Assembly (NCBI GenBank): GCA_031428675.1
Contig: JANOYC010000020.1
Coordinates: 1 to 18,613 of the forward strand
Direction: 5' to 3'
Source: JANOYC01 sp031428675
GTDB lineage: Bacteria > Actinomycetota > Actinomycetes > Actinomycetales > Microbacteriaceae
DNA: 18,613 nucleotides
How positions within the stretch are numbered: position 1 is the stretch's first letter; every line of letters begins with the position of its first letter. The position numbers were made by a program, and so were the translations under genes. Below, piece after piece: positions 7,581 through 15,215 of this stretch. The notes below the pieces were generated by a model. The model ran no database searches. It saw nothing but the letters and a program-made list of their open reading frames with translations, and was not told where the DNA came from.

Positions 7581-9325
7581 GGGACCTCCGATGCTGCGAC
7601 CAGTCCTTGACTGAAACCGAGGAGCTGGATCTTGCCTGAATTCGTCGAAGCCGGCACGTAGAACAGGAGTTGATCGGCGTACACCGCGCGGATGCCCTTG
7701 GTGCTCGTTGCTTTGCCCGAAAGCGCCTTCACCGCACCGACCGCGTTGACGGCGGCTCCCGCCTCCACAGGCTTGACGACCTCGATCTCGTTGAGCGAGA
7801 CCGCGACGAGCGCGCCGGAATCGTTCGATGCGAGCGCCACGATCTCTCCGACGCCCGGTTCGTGGCTGAACTCGATGCTCGCGGTTGTGGGCAGTGCGGC
7901 GCGGCGCTCATTCTTCTTCGCTAGGCCTACTTGCGTGCGCAGCGTGTCGCCCTCGACGTGGAACGCAGCGAAGTGTTCCGCCTCGGTGTCCTTCGCCAGA
8001 ATATCTCCGTAGGCAGTGGCGATAGCGGACGGCGGCAATTGTAGGAGTTTGATATCGGGCGAAAGCCGGGCTGTGCCGAGGGATGCCGGCGCGACATCCG
8101 GGAGGACCGCTTCGGGCTCCAACGCGATCACGTAGCTCGCCTTGTAGGCATCACGGGGAGTTTCCTGAACCAGAATCAGGGCCAGCGGAGCGACCGTCGG
8201 GTCTGCGGCATCCTGGATCACGGTGAACACCGTGCGCGGCCAGGTGTCGGTCTGCTGGGGCAGTGTGAGTTTCACCGGTCCAGCGGGAATCGGCGGCAAT
8301 GCTGCAACGCTGGAATCGGCACCGCGGATTGCATAGTTGGCGGCACGCAGTTCGAGTGCTGCACCCGTCAATCGCGTCTTCGCGAGGTCGCCATTTGCCG
8401 TAGCATCCGCTTCGGTCACAACGGCAGATAGTCGACCGATGATGCGTTCCACCTGCGGAATGGTCACGGCAGTCGGCGGGAGTTCGGCGGCTGGGTCAAC
8501 GGTGGCTGTGGGCGTTGGCGTGGGCTCCGCGCTCAGAAACGACGGCCAGTAATCTGCGGAACACCCGGCGAGCGCCACGGATGTCGCGAGCAGCACGGGT
8601 ACCGCGACGAGCGATCGAGCGATCGAGCGGCGACCCTTGCCCGGTCCGACGGCAGGCGGTTTGCGCGGTTTGTATCTCGCTTGGCGGGGGATCTTCGGCA
8701 TTTTCGGAGGCTTACGGCGCGGGCCCGTGCGGCGGCGCATATGGACCAGCGCCCAAACGAGCATGATGAGGCCGATGAGAAGCAGGATCGCGCCGCCAGC
8801 GATGAGCGGCCCCGACCACGGCGCCTTCGAGTCGAGCGGCCAGCTGAGCCCGACCGAGCTCGGTGCGGGATTCTCGCCGTCGGATACGACTAACACCGAT
8901 ACGTCGCGCGGCACGTTCACCGGAATACGGGCGGACACCTCGCGTTCGAACTCTTCAATCCACAGATCGGATCCGGCCGGATTCGGCACTGTCGACTCCG
9001 AGCCGAGCGTGCGTTTCGCCTTCAGCGAGCCGGTTACGGCGTCCACACTGATTTCGGTATACGTTGCATCGCCGATCCAGGCAAGGACGTCGGCGGTGCG
9101 ACCGTATGCAACGAAAATGCGATTCGACCCGCTCAATTCGATGGTTTGCGTGCGAGGGTAGGCGTTCAAGGCCGCTCCGCTGATGACCGTGACCGGTGCT
9201 TCCTCTTTCAGCTCGACGTGAGCGCTGACGGAGCTTGGTCCGGCTAGGACAGTACGTTGAGCCACCCCGACGCCGATGAGTCCGGCGGCAATGACGAAAC
9301 AGACGATGGCGAGAACGAATCTCAC
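7577..9325 (-). CDS. Large membrane/exported protein with an internal lipobox-like segment, function unknown
   Basis: A 582-residue protein from GTG 9325, chosen because GAGGAG lies five bases upstream and a membrane segment follows at once. A longer frame to GTG 9424 lacks a site. Layout: TM1 at about residues 2-22; a soluble beta-rich region to about 168; TM2 at about 171-193; a Lys/Arg/Pro-rich cytoplasmic stretch at about 196-233; then a third hydrophobic segment at about 238-254 ending in L-A-G-C255-S, a textbook lipobox. A Thr/Pro linker (P-T-P-T-P-T-A-T) and a roughly 310-residue extracytoplasmic domain follow. It reads like a membrane protein fused in frame to a lipoprotein. The C-terminal domain resembles hypothetical secreted proteins of Microbacteriaceae, but I recognise no catalytic motif. 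The stop overlaps the CnoX-like gene, so the two are coupled. Confidence 0.8.
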   Translation of the reverse strand: MRFVLAIVCFVIAAGLIGVGVAQRTVLAGPSSVSAHVELKEEAPVTVISGAALNAYPRTQTIELSGSNRIFVAYGRTADVLAWIGDATYTEISVDAVTGSLKAKRTLGSESTVPNPAGSDLWIEEFEREVSARIPVNVPRDVSVLVVSDGENPAPSSVGLSWPLDSKAPWSGPLIAGGAILLLIGLIMLVWALVHMRRRTGPRRKPPKMPKIPRQARYKPRKPPAVGPGKGRRSIARSLVAVPVLLATSVALAGCSADYWPSFLSAEPTPTPTATVDPAAELPPTAVTIPQVERIIGRLSAVVTEADATANGDLAKTRLTGAALELRAANYAIRGADSSVAALPPIPAGPVKLTLPQQTDTWPRTVFTVIQDAADPTVAPLALILVQETPRDAYKASYVIALEPEAVLPDVAPASLGTARLSPDIKLLQLPPSAIATAYGDILAKDTEAEHFAAFHVEGDTLRTQVGLAKKNERRAALPTTASIEFSHEPGVGEIVALASNDSGALVAVSLNEIEVVKPVEAGAAVNAVGAVKALSGKATSTKGIRAVYADQLLFYVPASTNSGKIQLLGFSQGLVAASEVP

Positions 9326-9607
9326 GGTTACTCCTCTCGAACTGCTGGTGCGATCGGGATCGGCTCCTTCGCGACGATTTTCCGCGACTGGGCACGAATC
9401 GAGACCGAAGGCAATCCGGCTCACGGTACGCCCAAGGAGGCAGCAGCAAAGCCGGTACAGACTAGCTGACGCCTCCCGTGCCCTCCACCTTACTGCCCGG
9501 GAGTTCGCTGAATGCGGCCTCGATCAGCGCCCCTGACCGCCGAAATCGCGCGGCCGCGGCGCCGCTAAACTTTGAGGTGTTCTGTGCACCGTGATCCAGG
9601 AGGCTTC
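9326..9607. promoter_or_regulatory. Divergent intergenic region upstream of the membrane protein and the DivIVA-like gene
   Basis: These 282 bases separate two diverging genes and should carry both promoters. On the plus strand, taaact (9566-9571) fits an actinobacterial -10 element about 37 bases before the GTG, but I see no matching -35. A weak 6-bp inverted repeat ctcccg/cgggag spans 9473-9503. The AGGAGG ribosome site of the plus gene is at about 9598-9603. No gene is supported here. Confidence 0.35.
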
Positions 9608-11797
9608 GTGACTGCAGAAGATGCGGGATTCAGCACGGAGCTACGCGGATACAAGCGCGACGAGGTCAATCGCGTCGTCAACGATCTGCGTCGTGAACTT
9701 ATTAAGGCGAACACAGACAAGTCGGAAGCGGTGAAAGAGTCGCGCCGTCTGGCTGCGAAGGCGGACGAACTCCAAGCTGAGCTCAATGAGCTGGGGTCGC
9801 CGAGTTATTCCGGACTGGGCACCCGGCTCGAGAAGACGCTTCGGCTCGCGGAGGAACAGTCGCTCAGGCTCACGCGAGATGCGGAAATCGACGCACAGCG
9901 GCTGCGAAAGAGTGTGGAAACCGCACTCGAAACCCGCACCCGCGAAGCGTCGGAGGCCGCCGACAAGCGCGTGACCGACGCGCAAGAGCAGGCGGCGTCT
10001 CTCGTCGCTGATGCCGAGCGTGAGTCGTCGAGAATGCTCGACCGCGCCCACCTCGACGCCGAAGCCCTCAAAGGAGAAGCTCTCCGGGAAGCAGCCAGCG
10101 TGCGCGGGGCCGTCGCCACGGAGGTCGCCGAGGCGAGGGCGACGGCACGGAGGGAAGCGGCGGCCCTTCGAGCCGACGTCGAGCGTGAGGTCGCTGAGCT
10201 CAAACTCGTGGCGGCGCGTGACACTGCCGTCGCCCGCGAATCCGCCGCTGATCTGGACCGCGACACCGAGCGGTCTCGCGCCATATTTGAATCTGAGAAT
10301 GCACGCTTGCGCGGCGACCTGGCTCGGGAGATCGAGACGGGGCGCGCCGAACTCGCCCGTTCTATCGCGAGCGCAAGCGCTGAACTGGAACGGGAAGTCG
10401 CCGAGACTCGCGGCTCGCTGGCTGCGGAGGTAGCTCGCACCGCCCGAGAACTTGCCGAGAAGCGATCGGACGCTGAGCGAGAACTCGCCGCCGAGCGGGC
10501 GCTGTCGGCGAAACTCATCTCGGCAGCGGCCGAAAGCTCCGCCGCGCAAATCTCTGTCGACATCACGTCGGCGAGGGACGAGATTGAACGCGAGACGGCG
10601 CAGCGCCGATCCGCACTCGACTACGAGATCAACGCCGCCCGCCAAGCCGTCGCGGCGGAGGTGGACAGCGCCCTCCGCGCTCTGCAGATCGAGGTAGGCG
10701 CGACCCGAGCAAATCTGGCCGCAGAGGTTGCCTCCACCCGAGAATCGTTGAGGGCTGAAGCCGAAGCTGCTGAGGCGATCATCAGTGCAAGCCGCGGCGG
10801 CGACCCGATCGCGGCCGCGACGCATGCCGAGACGCGGTCAGCGCGCGTGGCGCTCGCCGCAGAAATCGCCGCGCAACGAGCTGCCCTCGAGCGCGAACTC
10901 GAGTCGGCTCGTGCGGCGGTTCAGTCGGAGATCCTCACTTCGCGCGAGTCGCTGACAGCCGAAATTGCCGCCGTGCGCGAGTCAGCGGCCGCCGAGGCCG
11001 CTGCGCTCAGGGTTGCCGCGATGCGTGAATCGGCGGCTGCCGTGAAGGCAGCAGCGGAATTGGAAGAAGCGGCCGCGAGCGAACGCGATACCATGCTCGC
11101 AACGGAACGAGCTCTCCTCGACGCAGCCGTTGCCACCACACGATCTCAACTCGACGACGAAGCCGCATCGGCGCGCTCGCTCGTCGAGAGCGAGCTGGCA
11201 TCGGCGCGGATCGCGCTCGAGGCCGATATGGCGGAGCGCACCGCTGCGCTCGGTTCGCAGATCGCCCGGGAACGTGCCGCATCTGCTGAAGAGATCGCAT
11301 CTGCGCGCGCGACGATCGCTCACGACATCGACGCTACCCGCACCGCGCTGGCTCGCGAAGCCGAACGCGCGCGCGTCGATCTCGACGTAGAACTCAGAGC
11401 ACGGCGCGATGAAGCCGAAAAAGGCTTCCTGTCTCAGCACGAGGAAGCCGTCGCACAGACTCAGAAATACCTCCACGACGCACAGCTTCAGTTGGCTGAC
11501 GCATCGGAGCGGCTCAAACACAAGCGCTCGGAGGTCGACGCTCTCGATGCCGAACTGCGCGAAGGCATCCGAGCACGACGCGACGAGGCTGAGAGCGCAA
11601 TTCGCTCGATGATCGAGTCCGCGCGCACGAACGCAGCGACCATCGTGCGCGACGCCGAAGAACAGGCAGCCGCGCGGGTGGCGTCGGCGCAAGCCGACGT
11701 CGACCGACTCCGTGTGGAACGCGACGCCGTGGCTGGCTACTTCGAGAGTTTGCGCGGGGTATTGTCGAAAGCAGAGAAGGTCTCCGGCTCGGACTGA
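9608..11797 (+). CDS. Long hendecad coiled-coil protein with DivIVA-like N-terminus (polarity/cytoskeleton-like)
   Basis: A 729-residue protein from GTG 9608, set by AGGAGG four bases upstream; the extra 12 residues to 9572 have no site. Residues 8-28 (F-S-T-E-L-R-G-Y-K-R-D-E-V-N) match the DivIVA membrane-curvature head. A second conserved patch, G-L-G-T-R-L-E-K-T-L-R-L-A-E-E-Q, follows at about residue 70. The rest is almost uninterrupted Ala/Glu/Arg helix with no Cys or Trp. Strict 11-residue spacing of [E/D]-[I/V/L/A]-x-x-x-R is visible at about 329-384 and 540-596, a hendecad coiled coil like Streptomyces FilP and Scy. A break, S-R-G-G-D-P (395-400), lies mid-protein. It may organise polar growth or septum placement. 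Together with the downstream transporter-like gene, 33 bases away, it forms a probable operon. The architecture is sure; the function is inferred from family. Confidence 0.85.
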   Translation: MTAEDAGFSTELRGYKRDEVNRVVNDLRRELIKANTDKSEAVKESRRLAAKADELQAELNELGSPSYSGLGTRLEKTLRLAEEQSLRLTRDAEIDAQRLRKSVETALETRTREASEAADKRVTDAQEQAASLVADAERESSRMLDRAHLDAEALKGEALREAASVRGAVATEVAEARATARREAAALRADVEREVAELKLVAARDTAVARESAADLDRDTERSRAIFESENARLRGDLAREIETGRAELARSIASASAELEREVAETRGSLAAEVARTARELAEKRSDAERELAAERALSAKLISAAAESSAAQISVDITSARDEIERETAQRRSALDYEINAARQAVAAEVDSALRALQIEVGATRANLAAEVASTRESLRAEAEAAEAIISASRGGDPIAAATHAETRSARVALAAEIAAQRAALERELESARAAVQSEILTSRESLTAEIAAVRESAAAEAAALRVAAMRESAAAVKAAAELEEAAASERDTMLATERALLDAAVATTRSQLDDEAASARSLVESELASARIALEADMAERTAALGSQIARERAASAEEIASARATIAHDIDATRTALAREAERARVDLDVELRARRDEAEKGFLSQHEEAVAQTQKYLHDAQLQLADASERLKHKRSEVDALDAELREGIRARRDEAESAIRSMIESARTNAATIVRDAEEQAAARVASAQADVDRLRVERDAVAGYFESLRGVLSKAEKVSGSD

Positions 11798-11830
11798 TCA
11801 ACTCGTCGTCAGCGCTACGGAAGGGCCCTC

Positions 11831-12877
11831 GTGAAGATCCATAATGCCTTCGCCCTGGGACTACTCGGCGGCTTGGGTGTGATCGTCGCGATCGGAATTG
11901 GAGCGGCGATCGGCGCGCTCGCCACGATCATCACCTACGTGGGCGCGGCCATCTTCCTTGCATTGGGCATAGACCCGATTGTTCGACGCTTGGAGGCTCG
12001 GGGTTTCAAGCGCGCCATGGCGATCGTGATCGTGTTGGGCGTGCTCTTGCTTGTATTCGCGGGCTTGCTGTGGGCGATCATCCCGGTCATCGTCGAGCAG
12101 GTGCGAAAGCTCATCGAGAGCATTCCCGACGTCATCACTGCGCTGGACCAGGGCACCTTCGTCGTGATCGCCAAACAGACGTTCCCGTGGCTCGACGTCG
12201 ATACGATCGTCGCCGACATCGGAAAGTGGATCGAGACCCTCGATGTCGCTGCAATCGGTGGCGGCGTGCTGCAGGCCGGAATCGGCATCGCCAGCGGCGC
12301 GTTCGGCGCCGTGATCGTCGTGATCTTGATGATCTACTTCGTCGCATCGCTCGGGAGCATCAAGCGCGAAACGGTCCGACTCGTGCCGGCCTCGAAGCGA
12401 GAGCGGTTCGTCGACCTGTCGGATCAGATCAGCACCGCGGTCGGGCGCTACGTCGTCGGCCAGGTCTTGCTTGCGCTGGTCAACGGCATCCTGTCGTTCA
12501 TCTTCCTGACGTTCATCGTGCAGGTACAGTATTCGGCGCTGTTGGCCTGCATCGCGTTCATCGGTTCGCTTATCCCGCTGGTGGGAACGATCTCCGGTTC
12601 AGCCGTCATCACGCTGTTCGTGCTACTACTCAATGAAGGGCCGGCTTGGTGGATTGTCGGCATCTACTACCTCGTGTACATGCAGATCGAAGCATACGTG
12701 CTGTCACCTCGCATCATGGCTCAGGCGGTGAAGGTGCCTGGCGTCATCGTCGTGATTGCCGCGCTGTCAGGCGGAACGCTTCTCGGGGTGCTCGGTGCCC
12801 TCGTCGCGATCCCCGTCGCTGCCTCGGTGATCATCATCATGAACCAAGTGGTCATTCCACGGCAGAACGAGCGCTGA
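11831..12877 (+). CDS. AI-2E (PerM/UPF0118) family membrane transporter
   Basis: A 348-residue polytopic membrane protein. Two hydrophobic segments at about residues 10-48 and one at 62-82 come first. A soluble loop with I-P-D-V-I and W-L-D-V-D follows, and then the typical C-terminal membrane cluster (V-V-G-Q-V-L-L-A-L-V-N-G-I-L, I-G-S-L-I-P-L-V-G-T-I, and A-L-S-G-G-T-L-L-G-V-L-G-A-L-V-A-I-P). The family includes the E. coli AI-2 exporter TqsA and Na+(Li+)/H+ antiporters, so the substrate cannot be deduced; quorum-signal export should not be assumed. GTG 11831 follows a GGAAGGG site. It lies 33 bases behind the coiled-coil gene, probably in its operon. Its TGA is immediately followed by the reverse-complement stop of the opposing hydrolase, with no spacer for a terminator. 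Confidence 0.9.
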   Translation: MKIHNAFALGLLGGLGVIVAIGIGAAIGALATIITYVGAAIFLALGIDPIVRRLEARGFKRAMAIVIVLGVLLLVFAGLLWAIIPVIVEQVRKLIESIPDVITALDQGTFVVIAKQTFPWLDVDTIVADIGKWIETLDVAAIGGGVLQAGIGIASGAFGAVIVVILMIYFVASLGSIKRETVRLVPASKRERFVDLSDQISTAVGRYVVGQVLLALVNGILSFIFLTFIVQVQYSALLACIAFIGSLIPLVGTISGSAVITLFVLLLNEGPAWWIVGIYYLVYMQIEAYVLSPRIMAQAVKVPGVIVVIAALSGGTLLGVLGALVAIPVAASVIIIMNQVVIPRQNER

Positions 12878-13588
12878 TCAGCCCCACGTCGTCGGCAGCG
12901 GAATCGCTACGGGGTTGACGCGCGAGACGATCTCGTTCAGCACACGCGCCGTCTGCGTCTCGCCCACCCACAAATGCTTGCCACCCGCTACGGCAACGAG
13001 GTCGATATGCGGGATGGCGGCGAATCTCTCCCCAGCCTCGGCGGGCCGCAGGTAGTCGTCATGCTCCGGGATGAGAGCGATCAATTCTTTCCCACTGTGC
13101 GCCCAAGCGTCGACTTCTTCCTGCGACGTGCGGTGCAGTGGCGGCGACAGCAGGATCACGCCGACCACCGGCAGATCGACACCATGCTTCAGCGCCACTT
13201 CGGTGCCGAATGACCAGCCCACGAGCCACGGGGCAGGTAAGCCACGCTCGACGACAAAGGCCATTGCCGCGTCCAGGTCGTGCTCTTCATCAATTCCGTC
13301 GCCGAACGCGCCACCCGACGTTCCTCGCGGTGAGCTCACGCCACGAAAGTTGAATCGCACCACGGCAATGTCGGCCAGAGCGGGCAGTCGAGCAGCCGCT
13401 TTGCGGAGGATGTGCGAATCCATGAACCCGCCAGCTGTCGGCAGTGGATGCAGTGTCACGAGAGTCGCGACCGGTGCGCCGGATTCGGGTAGCGCCAGTT
13501 CACCGACGAGGACGTGACCGTCGGCGGTGACCAACTCGATGTCTTCACGGATTGCCGGCAGTTCTATGCCGCCGCGGATCTCCACCAT
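12878..13588 (-). CDS. Alpha/beta hydrolase (COG2945-like)
   Basis: A 236-residue cytosolic alpha/beta hydrolase. The nucleophile elbow is G-W-S126-F-G-T-E. The early motif F-N-F-R-G-V-S-S (about 79-86), followed by G-T-S-G-G-A-F and D-x-x-A-A-M-A-F-V, is typical of the small hydrolases related to dienelactone hydrolase. D177 or D178 (P-E-H-D-D-Y) and H205 (G-G-K-H-L-W) complete a plausible catalytic triad. It is likely an esterase or acyl hydrolase; the substrate is unknown. ATG 13588 has an AAGGATAG site upstream. It is the last gene of the minus-strand series, 40 bases after the small Cys/His protein, and ends flush against the AI-2E-family gene from the other side. Confidence 0.87.
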   Translation of the reverse strand: MVEIRGGIELPAIREDIELVTADGHVLVGELALPESGAPVATLVTLHPLPTAGGFMDSHILRKAAARLPALADIAVVRFNFRGVSSPRGTSGGAFGDGIDEEHDLDAAMAFVVERGLPAPWLVGWSFGTEVALKHGVDLPVVGVILLSPPLHRTSQEEVDAWAHSGKELIALIPEHDDYLRPAEAGERFAAIPHIDLVAVAGGKHLWVGETQTARVLNEIVSRVNPVAIPLPTTWG

Positions 13589-13628
13589 CTCTACCTATCC
13601 TTTCGGGCAACACCAGTCAGAACCGCCG

Positions 13629-13934
13629 TCATCGCTCGATACTCCAGCAGTGAGCGTGCCAATGCCGACGGGCAGCAAGGTCGCTGTCCTCGCCGAACAA
13701 GCCGTCGGCTCGCCAAGCCACAACGTGCGCCGTTCCGGGTGCAATGTTGAGCGAGCATCCCGGGCAGGTGTAGCTCTTCGTTGCCGACGCCGCCGCAATC
13801 GGCTGGACCGTCCAGGTGCCGTCACGTTTGGAGGTCGTCACGCGTTGGCCGAGCAACGCCCGCGAAAGGTCGGCATCGTCGCCGTCAGCGGGATTCGCGC
13901 CGCGATGGCGTCGTGGTCGATTCGAACGGGGCAC
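13629..13934 (-). CDS. Small Cys/His-rich, probably zinc-binding protein
   Basis: A 101-residue protein from GTG 13934. This start gives P-R-S-N-R-P-R-R, the N-terminus I recall for the conserved actinobacterial homologues; an ATG at 13997 would overlap the upstream gene. Residues 1-12 are basic, followed by an acidic stretch and K-R-D-G-T-W-T-V-Q-P-I. The core has C57-P-G-C60, H70 in G-T-A-H-V-V-A-W, and a final H91-W-H93-A-H95-C96-W cluster, giving enough ligands for a structural zinc with an HNH/treble-clef look. Family members are often labelled ATP/GTP-binding protein without P-loop support, and none is visible here. Nucleic-acid binding is possible but unproven. It sits 20 bases after the transglycosylase-like gene and 40 before the hydrolase. 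Confidence 0.75.
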   Translation of the reverse strand: MPRSNRPRRHRGANPADGDDADLSRALLGQRVTTSKRDGTWTVQPIAAASATKSYTCPGCSLNIAPGTAHVVAWRADGLFGEDSDLAARRHWHAHCWSIER

Positions 13935-13954
13935 GAATCGAGTGTACGGGCGGG

Positions 13955-14596
13955 TTAGTACCAGCCTCGAGCCTGGGATGAGGCCCACGCGCCACACGGA
14001 GTGCCGTAGCGAGCTTGGATGTAGCCCAGTCCCCAGGCGATCTGGGTAGCCGGGTTGGTCTCCCAGTCGGCGCCGGCCGTCGCCATCTTCGAGCCGGGGA
14101 GGGACTGCGGGATGCCGTATGCACCGCTGCTGCGGTTGTGGGCGTACACGTTCCAGCCAGATTCTTTATTCCACAGCGCCACGAGGCAGTCGAACTCCCC
14201 CGCGCCCCATCCTCGAGCGGAGACCATGTCGTAGGCGATCGCTTTGGCCGTTCCCGGATCGGGAACACCAGCGGCGGGTGCCACCGGACGCGCAGGTTTC
14301 GGCGGCTTCGGCGGCTCGATTTTGGTGACCGTGAACGAATCGCGAGCGACATCGTTGGTGTATTCACCGGCCACGTCGACGCTCTGTACTGGTCCGGCGT
14401 TCGCGGCAGCGGCAGCTATCTCGACCGCGAAAGCCGCTGTCGGAGGGTTGACCGCCATCGCCATGATGTAGACGATTGACGCGAAAAAAGCGAAAAATGG
14501 GAGTGTCCACCGGCTACGCACGTGCCGCCCCTGAACGGCGGTGCCCACGGGAGAAATCCGATCAAGGGGCGCTGAGGTTCGTTTGTAATTCGCCAC
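13955..14596 (-). CDS. Secreted or membrane-anchored lytic transglycosylase-like protein
   Basis: A 213-residue protein. A short basic N-terminus is followed by a hydrophobic segment at about 31-49 (W-T-L-P-F-F-A-F-F), serving as signal anchor or signal peptide. A linker with a K-P-P-K-P repeat (about 94-110) leads to a compact C-terminal SLT-type domain. The presumed catalytic acid is E145 in A-L-W-N-K-E-S-G-W, followed by A-Y-G-I-P-Q-S-L, the goose-lysozyme/SLT pattern. C137 and C201 could form a disulfide. It ends W-Y, as small Rpf-like/SLT proteins of actinobacteria often do. It should cleave peptidoglycan glycan strands outside the membrane. GTG 14596 is the annotated start, but its ribosome site is poor and a later start is possible. 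It lies between the DivIVA-repeat gene and the Cys/His protein on the same strand. Confidence 0.85.
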   Translation of the reverse strand: MANYKRTSAPLDRISPVGTAVQGRHVRSRWTLPFFAFFASIVYIMAMAVNPPTAAFAVEIAAAAANAGPVQSVDVAGEYTNDVARDSFTVTKIEPPKPPKPARPVAPAAGVPDPGTAKAIAYDMVSARGWGAGEFDCLVALWNKESGWNVYAHNRSSGAYGIPQSLPGSKMATAGADWETNPATQIAWGLGYIQARYGTPCGAWASSQARGWY

Positions 14597-14641
14597 GGTC
14601 AGGCAATTTTACCCCAGACCGGCCCTTTTGCGACAGGGGTT

Positions 14642-15193
14642 TCAGCGAACTGCCTGCATGACACCCACAACGGCGTCGAGGAGGAGGTCGACTTGGGCCT
14701 CGCTGTAGCCTCCGCGTTGGCGTCGGAACACCACGGTTCGCACCGTTTCTGGCGTCAGAGGCTTTCGATGTTGAAAGTATTCTGCGAGCCGATCGCCGAA
14801 GGCATCCACGTCGCTGACCCGGTATCCGAAAGCGAGGTAGGGCACACGGTCGAACCGATTCTTCACCGGCCGGTCGAGCCGATCGATGATCGCTTGGGCG
14901 GTTGCCCGAGCCCTGCCGTACCATTCCGACTCGGACGTCTCGGCGACGATTCGATCGCGCTCCCGCATCGCGAATGCGTCTTCGAGTCGCTCAAGCGCCG
15001 CGTCAACAAAACTGGTGGCATAACCGCCCCTCTCCATGGAGAAGGCCGTGCGCCGAATGGATGCCGCATTGACTGAGGTGAGGTCTGGCCGATCCGTGCC
15101 GTATGCGCGACGAGCTTCGTCCAGAAAATTCTCGACCTCCTCGACGCTATAGCCGAGGATGCGCGCGTGGGCCCGCGGAAAAGTTGTGCTCAC
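14642..15193 (-). CDS. DivIVA-domain repeat protein (four repeats)
   Basis: A 183-residue cytosolic protein made almost entirely of DivIVA-type head motifs in A-B-A-B order. A-type repeats begin F5-P-R and F114-D-R, with G-Y at 14-15 and 123-124 followed by V-E-N-F-L-D and V-D-A-F-G-D. B-type repeats have F51 and F156 with R-G-G-Y at 55-58 and 160-163 and then V-D-x-x-L. The unit of about 105-110 residues has therefore been duplicated. DivIVA heads bind curved membrane, but the usual long coiled coil is missing, so this is not the polar-growth DivIVA itself; a small family of actinobacterial DivIVA-repeat proteins fits. GTG 15193 lacks a strong ribosome site. It follows cdsA by 22 bases, which hints at a link with membrane-lipid or cell-pole biology. 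Confidence 0.82.
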   Translation of the reverse strand: MSTTFPRAHARILGYSVEEVENFLDEARRAYGTDRPDLTSVNAASIRRTAFSMERGGYATSFVDAALERLEDAFAMRERDRIVAETSESEWYGRARATAQAIIDRLDRPVKNRFDRVPYLAFGYRVSDVDAFGDRLAEYFQHRKPLTPETVRTVVFRRQRGGYSEAQVDLLLDAVVGVMQAVR

Positions 15194-15215
15194 CGGACTA
15201 TTCTGCCGTATTCAG

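Noticed and set aside
8605..8632. Short tandem repeat (gatcgagc twice) near the internal lipobox, considered as a slippage site making the fusion
   Set aside because: Only two copies of 8 bp; the frame is continuous and encodes sensible residues on both sides, so there is no evidence of slippage.
9641..10825. 394-codon minus-strand frame (and a Ser/Ala/Arg-rich one at 9805-10566) opposite the coiled-coil gene
   Set aside because: Their repetitiveness mirrors the hendecad coding sequence on the plus strand; no ribosome site or domain is visible.
11831..12877. Reading the AI-2E-family protein as a quorum-signal exporter
   Set aside because: The family has members with quite different substrates and nothing in the sequence or its neighbours points to AI-2.
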